DNA of 64,000 nt, taken from Terriglobales bacterium (GTDB taxonomy: Bacteria; Acidobacteriota; Terriglobia; Terriglobales; Acidobacteriaceae). The stretch is taken from contig DASRFG010000001.1 of NCBI GenBank assembly GCA_035651655.1, positions 156,001 to 220,000 of the forward strand. The letters are read 5' to 3'. Positions 1-9,177 of this stretch are shown piece by piece. The notes below the pieces were generated by a model. It searched no databases. It saw only the letters and a program-made list of their open reading frames with translations, and had not been told where the DNA came from. A program made the position numbers and the translations under genes. The first letter of the stretch is position 1, and every line of letters begins with the position of its first letter.

Positions 1-342
1 TGCAACATCGAATTTCGAATAGTATTTCTTCACGTCCGCCTCTCCATACTTCTTGCGGAATTTCTCAACGACGGACTTGACGATTTTGGGGTCGGTCACT
101 GGATTGGCGTCGAATTCAGCTTGTACCCCCTCGGCAGAAATTCGGATTCGCCGGTTCTGAAGTACGTTCTTGTACCACTGTGTGTCTGAGCCTTTCACCG
201 GCAATAGATACAACGTGTTCCCCTCAACTACGAACCACACCGGGTTAGAGATTCTACGGCCGGTCTTTCTTCCGACCACGCTGATTTCGATTTCCTCGGC
301 CCGGGTGAGACGATCTTTGAGTTCTTCAGTTTTGGTTGGCAT
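1..342 (-). CDS. Split beta-barrel flavin-binding-like protein, C-terminus outside the window
   Basis: The reading frame runs from an ATG at 342 leftward off the window edge, giving 114 codons without a stop. The start is supported by a GGAGG five to seven bases upstream. The protein contains VVGRKTGRRISNPVWFVVEG followed by a segment LYLLPVKGSDTQWYKN, a pattern of the small PNPOx/deazaflavin-reductase-like split barrel families (DUF385 or DUF2255). Members of those families bind FMN or F420, but no cofactor residue can be proved here. It lies 44 bases downstream of the hydroxyacid dehydrogenase gene on the same strand and could be cotranscribed with it. Family assignment is from pattern recognition only. 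Confidence 0.6.
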   Translation of the reverse strand, partial: MPTKTEELKDRLTRAEEIEISVVGRKTGRRISNPVWFVVEGNTLYLLPVKGSDTQWYKNVLQNRRIRISAEGVQAEFDANPVTDPKIVKSVVEKFRKKYGEADVKKYYSKFDVA

Positions 343-386
343 CACGACCTCCATATTTCCGAGCTGCGGCATAGACCAGCAGCCAC

Positions 387-1265
387 TCAGAGTCCGGCGT
401 TTCGCGCCGAGATCTGTGAAACCGCGGACCAGTCGGCGTCGGCCAAACCTTGCGCGACGGCGGCCACAAAATGGTCGTGCACAAGACTGGCCATGGGCAA
501 AGGCGCCGCTGCTGCTTCCGCGGCAGCGATGACCAGGCGGTTGTCTTTCAATCCGAGTTGCAGTTTGAATCCAGCCGGTTCGAACTTTTGTTCAGTGATG
601 AGAGCTCCGTAAGTTCGATAGATTGGGGCATCGAACAGAGAACCGGTCATAACTTCCAGGAACTTTTTCGCATCAACGCCCGATTTCCGGACCAATGCCG
701 AGGCTTCTGCAAAGCTCTCAATGACGGTGCTGATCAGGAAATTTCCCGCTAATTTTGTAGTATTTGCTGCCGGAGGATTGTCGCTGATCACAAACGTCTT
801 TTGTCCCATGACTTCGAACAAAGGGCGGCAGCGCTCGACCTGCTCGGATGGGGCGGCGGTGACAATAAAAAGTTTCGCGGCAGCAGCTGCATCGGGACGC
901 CCGAAAACGGGCGCAGCAACATAATGCTGCTTGTTTTGCCGATGAGCGTCCACTAACCGCTGGGAAAGGGCAACACTGATCGTGCTCATGGAGACATGAA
1001 TGGCGTTCGCAGGGAGTGACTGAAGCACTCTGCCCGGCTCGAACACTACACCTTCCAGCGCGTGATCATCTGCCAACATGGTGATCAACACTTCCACCCC
1101 GGAGGCAGCGTCTGCCGGGGTCTCGGCGACCTTGGCGCCCAGCACCTTGAACTCTTCTGCGCGCTTGGGTGTCCGGTTGTAAACGGTGAGTGCGTGTCCC
1201 GCCTTAATGAGGTTGCGGACCATACCAGACCCCATGTTGCCCAAGCCGATGAACCCTACTTTCAT
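387..1265 (-). CDS. NAD(P)-dependent beta-hydroxyacid dehydrogenase (3-hydroxyisobutyrate dehydrogenase / tartronate semialdehyde reductase family)
   Basis: A 292-residue soluble oxidoreductase of usual family length. The N-terminal Rossmann motif GFIGLGNMGSGM (residues 4-15) binds the dinucleotide; the catalytic lysine is K171 in the NTTKLAGNF segment, and VSMST near 91-95 matches the substrate-binding strand. The family interconverts beta-hydroxyacids and semialdehydes such as 3-hydroxyisobutyrate, tartronate semialdehyde or succinic semialdehyde. The usual DAPVSGG motif reads AAPVFGRPDAA, so the exact substrate is uncertain. The retained lysine argues against an imine reductase. The neighbouring hydroxyacid oxidase on the same strand suggests hydroxyacid metabolism, but the 193-base gap means the two may be separate transcripts. 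Confidence 0.85.
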   Translation of the reverse strand: MKVGFIGLGNMGSGMVRNLIKAGHALTVYNRTPKRAEEFKVLGAKVAETPADAASGVEVLITMLADDHALEGVVFEPGRVLQSLPANAIHVSMSTISVALSQRLVDAHRQNKQHYVAAPVFGRPDAAAAAKLFIVTAAPSEQVERCRPLFEVMGQKTFVISDNPPAANTTKLAGNFLISTVIESFAEASALVRKSGVDAKKFLEVMTGSLFDAPIYRTYGALITEQKFEPAGFKLQLGLKDNRLVIAAAEAAAAPLPMASLVHDHFVAAVAQGLADADWSAVSQISARNAGL

Positions 1266-1458
1266 TTCCTGTTATCTCCCGTCTTGAACTCAATTGGCGA
1301 ACACGCGCCTTCGCTGAACTGTAATGTTCTTTAGGTGAGATGCCCAGTAAAGAAAGATCGGCCCAATTTAATGGATGGACGCCATTACCAGCGTAGGTGT
1401 TGTAGCGTAAACGTGATCGGGGAAAAAGAAAAACCAGGTTCCACCGTGGTGATACACG

Positions 1459-2661
1459 TCAGTAGGACTTTTGCGGTAAGCAGTGGTCAACTGGAGCAGT
1501 CACATACGATCGGTCGAGCTTCGCCACCGAAGTACATCCCAGGAGCTTCAGCGTGCGTTCCATGTCCGAACGCACAATCTGAAGCGCGCGCGTGACCCCA
1601 GCCTCACCGGCAGCGGCCAGACCATAGGCATATGCCCGGCCCATGAGAACAGCCCGGGCCCCAAGGCAAACTGCTTTAATAATGTCGCTGCCGCGACGGA
1701 TCCCTCCGTCCATCAGAACCTCAACCTGGCCATTAACGGCCGCCAGAACTTCGGGAAGCACGTCCAGCGTGGCTGGAACTCCGTCCAGTTGCCGCCCGCC
1801 ATGATTTGAAACCACTACCGCCGCTGCGCCTTCATCCACCGCCCGCTTTGCATCTTCGCCCGTGAGCACACCTTTGACGACGATGGGTCCGGGCCACAAT
1901 TCGCGCAGCCATCGCAAATCCTCCCAGGTAACGGTGGAACTGGCGAGTGCCGCGCCGACGTCAGTCATTGGGAGCGGACCTGAACCAGGAAAAACTACGT
2001 TGGGGAGCCGCGGTACGCCGCCATCGGCGAGGAAAGATACCAGCCATCCCGGATGCGATAGCAATTCCGGCAGAAAAGGAATCTTGGCAAAAATGCTGCC
2101 GCTCATAAGCTCGATCATGCCATTTCGCAAATCGCGCTCGCGCAGCCCGGACACGGCGGTGTCAATGGTGACCACCAGCGCTGAAAAACCAGCGGCCCGC
2201 GCTCTGGCGATGCTGGCCTCGGCCACTTCGCGCCCACCTACCAGGTAGAGTTGGTACCAGACCGGACCCGACGAGGCCGCTCTCACATCTTCCAGCTTGT
2301 GACCAGAAAGAGTGGAAAGGATGTACCCCGTCCCCGCTGCACCGGCTGCGCGGGCAGCGGCCGGTTCGCCTGTGGGATGCATCAGCCGGCTGTACCCAAC
2401 TGGAGCCAGCATGGCGGGCAAAGAAAGCTCCGCTCCCAAGACTTTTGTGCGCAGATCACAGGCGGGAAGCGCCACCGCATGTCGCGGCCGAAAAGTCACG
2501 CGATCGAAGGCACGGCAGTTTTCGCGAAGTGTGACCTCGCCATCGGCTCCGCCATCAATGTAGTCGAATACGACCCGTGGCACACGACGGCGCGCCATCC
2601 GCCGCAGATCTTCAATGTTGATCACACGCGGAGACGCAACCGCGCGGGCTGCTCTGGTCAT
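1459..2661 (-). CDS. FMN-dependent alpha-hydroxyacid oxidase (L-lactate dehydrogenase / glycolate oxidase family)
   Basis: A 400-residue TIM-barrel flavoenzyme that oxidises L-lactate or a related 2-hydroxyacid to the 2-oxoacid. Family residues are visible: Y34 in FDYIDGGAD, K263 in VVKGVLTGEDA, the catalytic H287 and R290 in SNHGGRQLDG, and the phosphate-binding DGGIRRGSDIIKA (318-330). An upstream in-frame extension of more than 200 residues exists but is antisense to the permease; the ATG at 2661, preceded by GGGGAA, gives the normal family length. It is transcribed divergently from the lactate permease across 114 bases, which supports lactate as the substrate. Whether electrons go to oxygen or quinone cannot be told from sequence. 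Confidence 0.85.
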   Translation of the reverse strand: MTRAARAVASPRVINIEDLRRMARRRVPRVVFDYIDGGADGEVTLRENCRAFDRVTFRPRHAVALPACDLRTKVLGAELSLPAMLAPVGYSRLMHPTGEPAAARAAGAAGTGYILSTLSGHKLEDVRAASSGPVWYQLYLVGGREVAEASIARARAAGFSALVVTIDTAVSGLRERDLRNGMIELMSGSIFAKIPFLPELLSHPGWLVSFLADGGVPRLPNVVFPGSGPLPMTDVGAALASSTVTWEDLRWLRELWPGPIVVKGVLTGEDAKRAVDEGAAAVVVSNHGGRQLDGVPATLDVLPEVLAAVNGQVEVLMDGGIRRGSDIIKAVCLGARAVLMGRAYAYGLAAAGEAGVTRALQIVRSDMERTLKLLGCTSVAKLDRSYVTAPVDHCLPQKSY

Positions 2662-2775
2662 CTGCAGTTCCCCAATATTGCAAGTCTCAGACGCTGGCGA
2701 AGCGATTATCATACATGGCGATTCGCTGGGTTTGAGGAAAGGCGTCCGGGAGTTTCTCCGGCAAGGAAGAGCCGA
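2662..2775. promoter_or_regulatory. Divergent promoter region between hydroxyacid oxidase and lactate permease
   Basis: The 114 bases between the two divergent start codons must hold both promoters and ribosome binding sites. An AAGGAAG Shine-Dalgarno sequence precedes the permease start and GGGGAA precedes the oxidase start. I see no clear operator palindrome, and no LldR-like regulator gene lies nearby. Confidence 0.45.
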
Positions 2776-4542
2776 ATGCACTGGAACCAGGTGTACGACC
2801 CGCTGGGTCACTGGTGGTTGTCCACACTCATTGCTGCGCTTCCCATTTTCGTGCTGCTGGGTATGCTCGCCGGCCTCAAAGTGAAGCCGCACTGGTGTGC
2901 TATTGCGGGAGCCTTCACCGCGATCGTGGTGGCAATGGTATTTTTCAAGATGCCGGCGATTTTGGCGGTGATGAGCTTCGGCTATGGCGTAGCCTTTGGG
3001 CTGCTTAAGATTGCCTGGATTGTCCTCGCCGCTGTTTATCTGTACGACATTTCTGTAGAAACCGGCCAGTTCGAAATCATGAAGGAGTCGGTGGCCACCA
3101 TCACTCCGGACCGCCGTTTGCAGGCGTTGCTGGTCGCCTTCTGCTTCGGCGCGTTTATTGAGGGAGCAGCTGGATTTGGCGCCCCGGTGGCGATTGCCGG
3201 CGCCTTCATGATTGGACTTGGGTTCAAGCCTTTCCATGCAGCCGTCTTGAACCTGATTGCGAATACGGCCCCGGTTGCGTGGGGCTCCATCGGAACGCCC
3301 ATTCACACGCTGGCGGCAGTTTGCGGCTTACCAGAATCTGACCTGAGCGCCATGATTGGCCGCATCCTGCCCTTTACCGCCGTGATTGTTCCGTTGTGGT
3401 TAGTTCGAACCATGGTGGGCTGGAGCGAAACCCTTGAAGTGCTCCCCGCGATCCTGGTTGTCGGCTTTTCTTTCGCTCTGACTCAGTTCTTCTGGTCGAA
3501 CCATGTGGACAGCAATCTGGTGGACATCATCAGCGCGGTGGTGGCGATCGTTGTCACCGTAGCTTTTCTCCGGTTTTGGAAGCCTAAGAACATCTGGCGC
3601 TTCGAAGAGGACAAAGCCACGCCCCCGGCCTCTGCGCTGCCACAAATTATGGACGACGTAGGCGGGAGATGGGCCGCTGCGGACTTTGACAGGTACGTCA
3701 AACCGCGCTCATATTCTGCCGGCAAAGTGTTCAAGGCGTGGATGCCATTCGCCATCCTCTCCGTTTTTGTACTGGTATGGGGATTACCCTCGATCAAGCG
3801 CTCCATAAATCAAGCCACGACTCCGGCGTTTACTGTTGTGCTAGCGGATGGAAAAGTTAGACCTGGACCGCCGGGTTGGGATGTCCCCCACCTGCACAAT
3901 GCGGTGTATCGTTCTGCGCCGGTCGTGGCCAAGCCAAGCCCCGAACCGGCGCGATACGATTTCAACTGGCTGTCAGCCACGGGAAGTGCCTGTTTTCTAG
4001 CGGCGCTCGTCTCTGGCCTGCTGCTCGGCCTGAGTCCGCTCAGGCTAACGAAAATCTTCTGGAGGACACTGGTCCGCATGCGCCTGGCTATGATCGCCAT
4101 CTCCTTCATGCTCGGACTCGGCTACGTGACCCGGTACTCGGGGCTGGATGCAGTCTTAGGGCTCGCCTTTACTCGCACCGGCTGGGCCTATCCTTTCTTT
4201 GGCACATTCTTGGGTTGGCTCGGGGTCGCCCTCACGGGCAGTGATACTTCATCCAATGCACTTTTTGGAAGCCTGCAGCGCATCACCTCACAGCAGCTCG
4301 GCATTGATCCTGTCCTTATGTGTGCTGCCAATAGTGCCGGGGGCGTCATGGGCAAGATGGTTGACGCTCAATCCATTACCATCGCCACCTCAGCTACGGA
4401 GCAGGTAGGCAATGAGGGAATTGTTTTCCGTTTTATGTTTTGGCACTCAGTTTCCTTGGGAGCTATCGTGGGAATTATTGTGATGCTGTACGCGTACGTC
4501 TTCCCGCATGCGGTGCCTCATGGGTTGACGTTCGTGAAATAG
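2776..4542 (+). CDS. lctP: L-lactate permease family transporter
   Basis: A 588-residue polytopic inner-membrane protein of the LctP/GlcA family, which imports lactate or glycolate with protons. The family signature FGAFIEGAAGFGAPVAI sits around residues 130-146, and the second conserved block LTGSDTSSNALFGSLQ is near the C-terminus. The protein begins MHWNQVYDPLG, as in known members, so the ATG at 2776 with AAGGAAG upstream is chosen over the much longer in-frame extension that overlaps the divergent oxidase. A loop of about 100 residues around 290-400 separates two membrane halves. Context with the hydroxyacid oxidase and CstA makes lactate uptake the best supported role. Confidence 0.9.
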   Translation: MHWNQVYDPLGHWWLSTLIAALPIFVLLGMLAGLKVKPHWCAIAGAFTAIVVAMVFFKMPAILAVMSFGYGVAFGLLKIAWIVLAAVYLYDISVETGQFEIMKESVATITPDRRLQALLVAFCFGAFIEGAAGFGAPVAIAGAFMIGLGFKPFHAAVLNLIANTAPVAWGSIGTPIHTLAAVCGLPESDLSAMIGRILPFTAVIVPLWLVRTMVGWSETLEVLPAILVVGFSFALTQFFWSNHVDSNLVDIISAVVAIVVTVAFLRFWKPKNIWRFEEDKATPPASALPQIMDDVGGRWAAADFDRYVKPRSYSAGKVFKAWMPFAILSVFVLVWGLPSIKRSINQATTPAFTVVLADGKVRPGPPGWDVPHLHNAVYRSAPVVAKPSPEPARYDFNWLSATGSACFLAALVSGLLLGLSPLRLTKIFWRTLVRMRLAMIAISFMLGLGYVTRYSGLDAVLGLAFTRTGWAYPFFGTFLGWLGVALTGSDTSSNALFGSLQRITSQQLGIDPVLMCAANSAGGVMGKMVDAQSITIATSATEQVGNEGIVFRFMFWHSVSLGAIVGIIVMLYAYVFPHAVPHGLTFVK

Positions 4543-4597
4543 CATTCTCAGCGCCGGCGGCTGCATCGATTTTTTTCTCGAGGTTATCTATAACGAT

Positions 4598-4993
4598 ATG
4601 CGATATCTAGTTCGAGCCCGCGTTAGACCTGGCTGTGAACGCGCCCTCCTGGACGCGATTGACCGCGGCACACTGGGAGAAGGCTCGGTTGCTGAAGGCG
4701 AGTACCTGCGCAACATGAACGACGCGAGGCTATGCGCCGACCAGACCGCGCGCTGGGTTGAGGTCTGTTACTGCCCTACGCCTTTGCAGGAAGAACGTCC
4801 TTACTGGGAAGAGTATTTCGATTTGGTCAAGGTGCAGGACGCGCATGACCGGCGCAAGTGCCGCGATCAGAATGGGAGCGAACCCTGGGCCTGCGGGGAT
4901 TGCGACTGCACGACACGTCTCGAAGAAAAGCTGAGGAACACCGGCAAGTCATTTCTGGAAGGTCTGCACAATTCCGTGCTTAAGACTCCTTAA
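4598..4993 (+). CDS. Cysteine-rich small protein coupled to CstA, function unknown
   Basis: A 131-residue soluble protein that I cannot assign to a named family. It holds eight cysteines: C13, C46, C57 and C59 (CYC), C88, and C99, C102, C104 in the cluster WACGDCDC, a layout able to bind a metal or act in redox. The first 80 residues, starting MRYLVRARVRPGCE, resemble a small alpha/beta ferredoxin-like fold by their hydrophobic pattern, which is inference. The stop codon overlaps the cstA start (TAATG), so the two are probably translationally coupled. The gene lies between two organic-acid transporters, suggesting a role with CstA or its substrate. Confidence 0.7.
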   Translation: MRYLVRARVRPGCERALLDAIDRGTLGEGSVAEGEYLRNMNDARLCADQTARWVEVCYCPTPLQEERPYWEEYFDLVKVQDAHDRRKCRDQNGSEPWACGDCDCTTRLEEKLRNTGKSFLEGLHNSVLKTP

Positions 4994-7053
4994 TGAACCG
5001 AATACTCCGTATTGGCTTGTGGATTGGGATCTCCGGATTTGGCGCTGCCTCGGTTGCCACCATCGCGCTACGGCGTGGTGAGTCCATAAATGCCATGTGG
5101 CTGGTCGTAGCCGCGGTTTGCAGCTACGCACTCGGCTACCGCTTCTACAGCAAATTTCTTTCAGCGAAGGTTCTGGTGCTCGACTCAACGCGAGCCACTC
5201 CCGCTGAGCGCCTGGAGAATGGCCGCGACTTTGTGCCTACAAACAAGTGGGTGGTTTTCGGTCATCACTTCGCGGCCATTGCAGGACCCGGGCCGCTGGT
5301 GGGCCCAGTGCTGGCGGCCCAATTCGGATATCTGCCCGGTACGCTTTGGGTCCTGGCGGGCGCGGTGTTCGGCGGTTGCGTGCAGGATTTTGTGATCCTG
5401 CTCTTTTCCGTGAGGCGCGACGGCAAATCACTGACCGAAATGGCGCGGGATGAGATCGGGCGAATTGGGGGTTTCGTAGCTTATGTCGCGGTCCTGGTGA
5501 TCATTACCATTCTGCTAGGTGTCATCGCGCTCATTGTAGTGAACGCGCTGAAGAACAGTCCCTGGGGAACCTTCACTATCGCGATGACGATCCCTATTGC
5601 GCTGTTGATGGGAGTCTATCTGCGCAGGATTCGTCCGGGGAAAGTTCTGGAGGTTTCCTTCATTGGATTCGTGCTGGTGCTGGCCGCTATCTGGGGTGGG
5701 CAGTGGGTTTCGCAATCGGCAACCATCAGCCCGTATTTCACTCTGAGTGCCGGCACCCTCGCGGTGGCCATGATTGTTTACGGTTTTGCGGCTTCGGCAT
5801 TGCCGGTCTGGCTGCTACTTGCCCCGCGAGACTATCTGAGCACGTTCGTGAAGTTGGGGACAATCGCGGTCCTGGCGGTCGGAATTGTGATCCTTCACCC
5901 GACGATGCACATGCCGGCGCTGACGCGATTCACCGACGGTTCGGGGCCGGTGTTCGCGGGCAAAATCTTTCCGTTCGCTTTCATCACCATCGCCTGTGGC
6001 GCCATCAGCGGCTTTCATGCCTTGATCTCCAGCGGCACAACTCCAAAGTTGATTACTCGGGAAACCGAGACCCGTATGGTGGGTTACGGCGCAATGGCGG
6101 CAGAGTCGTTTGTGGCCATCATGGCGACAATCGCAGCCTGCGTGCTGCAGCCGGGTGTGTATTTTGCGATCAACAGTCCTGCAGGAGTGGTGGGCGCCGC
6201 TCCCGCAGCGGCTACGGCCACAATTTCCTCGTGGGGTTTTCCCGTGACTGCGACGGAGATGACGGCTTTGGCGCAGGCCGTTGGCGAACGCACGTTGTTC
6301 AATCGTACCGGCGGCGCACCTGCATTTGCAGTTGGCATGGCGCACATCTTTGCCAGCAGCCTGGGCGGGAAAATCCTAATGGCCCTTTGGTACCACTTCG
6401 CCATCATGTTTGAGGCGTTGTTTATCCTCAGCATTCTCGATGCCGGCACGCGCGTCGGCCGCTTCATGGTTCAGGAGGCGCTCAGCCACATCTGGGAGCC
6501 GCTTGGCCGTACCAGCTGGTACCCCAGCGTGATCACCACCAGTGCGCTGATCGTGGGCGCCTGGGGTTATTTTCTGTGGCAGGGGATCAAAGACCCGCTG
6601 GGCGGAATCAATTCCCTGTGGCCACTGTTTGGAATTTCAAACCAGTTGTTGGCGACAGTAGCTTTTTGCGTGGCTACTACCATACTCGTCAAAATGAAGA
6701 AGGCCCGTTACGCGTGGGTGACGGTGGTCCCACTCGGATGGCTGATTGCGGTGACCTTCAGCGCGTCCTACCAGAAAATCTTCAGCGAGAATCCGCGCAT
6801 TGGATTCCTGGCACACGCGCGGCAACTGACCACAGAGTCCGGCGCAACGCCTGCGCGAGCTAGCGAGATTGCGCGCCTGGTATTCAACGATAGACTGGAC
6901 GCCGCCGTCAGCGGCGTTCTGGTGCTACTGGTGGTGCTGATTGTGGCCGAGTCCGCGCTGGAGTGGTCTCGCGTGCTCACTGGGCGAAAGCTGCCGCGGG
7001 TCAACGAAGCGCCTGCGATACCAAGCCGTTTCGCTGCCGACGAGATCGTGTAA
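4993..7053 (+). CDS. cstA: CstA-family pyruvate/peptide transporter (carbon starvation protein)
   Basis: A 686-residue inner-membrane protein with many hydrophobic segments. It shows CstA hallmarks: GHHFAAIAGPGPLVGPVLAA near residue 89, VFGGCVQDFVILLFSVRRDG, and ALISSGTTPKLI in the middle. Members such as CstA and BtsT take up pyruvate or peptides, often during carbon limitation. The length is close to the family norm. The start ATG overlaps the stop of the preceding cysteine-rich gene by one base. Together with the lactate permease and hydroxyacid oxidase this gives a C3-acid uptake locus; pyruvate is the likely substrate here by context rather than by a specific residue. Confidence 0.9.
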   Translation: MNRILRIGLWIGISGFGAASVATIALRRGESINAMWLVVAAVCSYALGYRFYSKFLSAKVLVLDSTRATPAERLENGRDFVPTNKWVVFGHHFAAIAGPGPLVGPVLAAQFGYLPGTLWVLAGAVFGGCVQDFVILLFSVRRDGKSLTEMARDEIGRIGGFVAYVAVLVIITILLGVIALIVVNALKNSPWGTFTIAMTIPIALLMGVYLRRIRPGKVLEVSFIGFVLVLAAIWGGQWVSQSATISPYFTLSAGTLAVAMIVYGFAASALPVWLLLAPRDYLSTFVKLGTIAVLAVGIVILHPTMHMPALTRFTDGSGPVFAGKIFPFAFITIACGAISGFHALISSGTTPKLITRETETRMVGYGAMAAESFVAIMATIAACVLQPGVYFAINSPAGVVGAAPAAATATISSWGFPVTATEMTALAQAVGERTLFNRTGGAPAFAVGMAHIFASSLGGKILMALWYHFAIMFEALFILSILDAGTRVGRFMVQEALSHIWEPLGRTSWYPSVITTSALIVGAWGYFLWQGIKDPLGGINSLWPLFGISNQLLATVAFCVATTILVKMKKARYAWVTVVPLGWLIAVTFSASYQKIFSENPRIGFLAHARQLTTESGATPARASEIARLVFNDRLDAAVSGVLVLLVVLIVAESALEWSRVLTGRKLPRVNEAPAIPSRFAADEIV

Positions 7054-7176
7054 AACGGGGTGCGGCAGGCACTTACCAGTAATTGAATCTTGTGGGGCCC
7101 GCGTCTACTCAAAACCACTGCAGAATCCGGAATAACTGGGTGGTACAGGGTTTATAGTAGCTGGTGAGGCACTCCT

Positions 7177-8226
7177 ATGAGATATCGTGCGCTCGCGCTC
7201 ATCGCGGCAGTTCTGTTTAGCGTCGGCGGTTTTGCTAGCGATAAGGACACCACCAAAGACGAGAAGTTACCGAAGGAGATCACCGACGGCAGCCTCAAAG
7301 ACGTCTCCGCGATTGGCAATCGCAACGTCGGCTGCAACCGCGGCTTTGGTAACTGGATGAGCCTGGAAAAACAGGTCGCAATGGGACGGCAGTATTCCCA
7401 GATGGTGGATTCTTCCAGCAAGCTGGTCAAAGACGCCCTGGTTGGCGAATATGTAAATCGGCTCGGCCAAAACCTGGTGCGCAACTCGGACTCCAAGGTT
7501 CCCTTCACCATCAAAGTCATTGATTCCGACGTGGTGAATGCTTTCGCTCTGCCGGGCGGATTTTTTTACGTGAATTCCGGCCTGATTCTGGCTGCGGACA
7601 ACGAAGCTGAACTCGCCGGCGTCATGTCCCATGAGATTGCGCATGTTGCCGCGTGCCACATTGCTCGCGAGCAGACACGCGGCCAACTTGCCAATCTGGC
7701 TTCCATTCCTTTGATTTTTGTGGGCGGCGGGATTGGCTACGCAGTCCAGAGTGCCGCGGGATTGGCCCTGCCTGTGACGTTCATGAAATTTTCCCGCGGC
7801 TTCGAGGCCGAGGCCGATTATCTGGGCGTGCAATACATGTACAAGGCCGGCTACGATCCGCAGTCCTTCACCAGCTTTTTCGAGAAGCTTTCGGCGATGG
7901 AAAAGAAGAAACCTGGATTTTTAGACAAGACTTTTGACAGCCATCCGCAGACCCCGGAGCGCGCGGCAAGATCGCAGGAGGAAATCGCTACCATTTTGCC
8001 GTCGCGACAGCAGTACGTAGTGGACACGTCGGAATTCCAGGACGTGAAAGCCCGGCTGGCGCAGATTGAAAACCGCCACAAGGTCACGAATCCGAAGGAC
8101 AAAGAGCCTACCTTGCGACGGACGCAGAATCCTGAGCAGAAAAAGGGTGGCAGCGACGATGATCGTCCTACCCTGAAACGGCAAGATCCTGGTTCTTCCC
8201 CGCGGGGCAGTTCCCTTCTTAACTGA
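7177..8226 (+). CDS. Exported M48-family zinc metalloprotease
   Basis: A 349-residue protein with a signal peptide (MRYRALALIAAVLFSVGGFA) and a mature periplasmic M48 peptidase domain. Zinc ligands are H152 and H156 with catalytic E153 in the MSHEIAHVAACH segment, and E210 in FSRGFEAEAD. This places it near BepA/LoiP-like quality-control proteases that act on outer-membrane proteins. The C-terminal 60 residues are charged and low complexity (KDKEP, QKKGG). It converges with the aspartyl protease gene, with only six bases between the stops and no terminator visible. Substrates cannot be predicted. Confidence 0.88.
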   Translation: MRYRALALIAAVLFSVGGFASDKDTTKDEKLPKEITDGSLKDVSAIGNRNVGCNRGFGNWMSLEKQVAMGRQYSQMVDSSSKLVKDALVGEYVNRLGQNLVRNSDSKVPFTIKVIDSDVVNAFALPGGFFYVNSGLILAADNEAELAGVMSHEIAHVAACHIAREQTRGQLANLASIPLIFVGGGIGYAVQSAAGLALPVTFMKFSRGFEAEADYLGVQYMYKAGYDPQSFTSFFEKLSAMEKKKPGFLDKTFDSHPQTPERAARSQEEIATILPSRQQYVVDTSEFQDVKARLAQIENRHKVTNPKDKEPTLRRTQNPEQKKGGSDDDRPTLKRQDPGSSPRGSSLLN

Positions 8227-8232
8227 CTACGG

Positions 8233-9177
8233 TCAATGGCTCCAACCAAAGGTGTTGCGTTCAAAGTTGAAACTGATGCGGCTGGGGTGAAGGAACGGAA
8301 TCCCCATCAAACCATCAAATTGCCTGCCCCAATCTAGCTGGTCGTCCACTACGGAAACGTATTGCTGACCGAAGTTGACGCGTCCTAGTTTCGCTGCCGG
8401 AACGACCATCGTCTGGTATCGAAAGCGGCCACCAATGTTGTGGGAACTACCGTTCACCTTAGTCATTTCTGCGTCCAGTCCGCGTACCTGGCTGCCAAAC
8501 AACATCAGTCCGAAGGTGCCGGTGTCTACTAATAACCGCATGGGCCGGTTAGCAATCTTGATAGCCACCGTGATAAAGGGCGGCCCGCTGGAGAATGGGA
8601 CCTCTTGTGAATCCTGTGCCGCTCCAAACGAGATCAGCTTGTGCTTGTAATCAATGCTGAAGCTTCTCTCCCCGATCAAATCCAAACCAATAATCGCATC
8701 CACGCGTAACTTGAGCTGCCGCTCGATCGAGGACAAATCTGCGACCAGGACGGGGAGGATGTCTCTGTGCACCGGGCCGAAGACGACATTTTTTACGACT
8801 GCATTTTGCGCGGGAACGTTGCGATTGAACAGCGCTAACTTGGCGAGCTCGCGTTTGAGCCCGAGCTTATCGGCCGCCCTCTGATCAATGATCGTGGGAC
8901 TTGCTCCTGTGTCTATCAGCAGGTTTTGACTGGTCAGGCCGCCGATCGTCCCTTGAGCGATGATGGTGTATCCGTTGTAGAGCCTGAACGGGACGGTTGA
9001 CTGTTCAAGCGGCACGATCTTCCGCGTGCTCTCGGTCAGGTCCGCACCGCCGCCGGCCAGCATGAATTCACTTGCCATCAAGATGAATATCAATGTTGCT
9101 GCAGGTCCCAAGTTCCAGCGACGTGGTGTTCCGTTCGAGCAACTCTGCTGCTTGCCTCTCAACCCTTGATCGGTCAT
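8233..9177 (-). CDS. Two-lobed retropepsin-like aspartyl protease, membrane-anchored or secreted
   Basis: A 314-residue protein with an N-terminal hydrophobic segment (about residues 26-42) followed by two aspartyl-protease lobes. Lobe one has LLIDTGASPTIID with D89, and lobe two has LLVDTGTFGLML with D218, so both catalytic aspartates are in one chain, pepsin-like in arrangement but with retropepsin-like motifs. I chose the ATG at 9177, preceded by GGGGGG, rather than a TTG four codons upstream. The export segment lacks a clear signal-peptidase site, so a membrane anchor is possible. Its neighbour is another exported protease, convergently oriented. Biological substrates are unknown. Confidence 0.75.
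   Translation of the reverse strand: MTDQGLRGKQQSCSNGTPRRWNLGPAATLIFILMASEFMLAGGGADLTESTRKIVPLEQSTVPFRLYNGYTIIAQGTIGGLTSQNLLIDTGASPTIIDQRAADKLGLKRELAKLALFNRNVPAQNAVVKNVVFGPVHRDILPVLVADLSSIERQLKLRVDAIIGLDLIGERSFSIDYKHKLISFGAAQDSQEVPFSSGPPFITVAIKIANRPMRLLVDTGTFGLMLFGSQVRGLDAEMTKVNGSSHNIGGRFRYQTMVVPAAKLGRVNFGQQYVSVVDDQLDWGRQFDGLMGIPFLHPSRISFNFERNTFGWSH

Noticed and set aside
2251-2775. 175-residue N-terminal extension of the lactate permease
   Set aside because: It overlaps the divergent oxidase gene and is not membrane-like; the family start MHWNQVYDPLG is at 2776.
2662-3306. Long N-terminal extension of the hydroxyacid oxidase
   Set aside because: It is antisense to the lactate permease start and has no similarity to the family; the ATG at 2661 gives the normal length.
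4543-4580. Terminator after the lactate permease
   Set aside because: A T-run exists near 4570, but the GC stem before it is very short and the gene after it lies in the same direction.
5703-6413. 236-residue frame inside cstA
   Set aside because: It is a shifted frame of a well-supported transporter gene, full of histidine, arginine and cysteine without motif.
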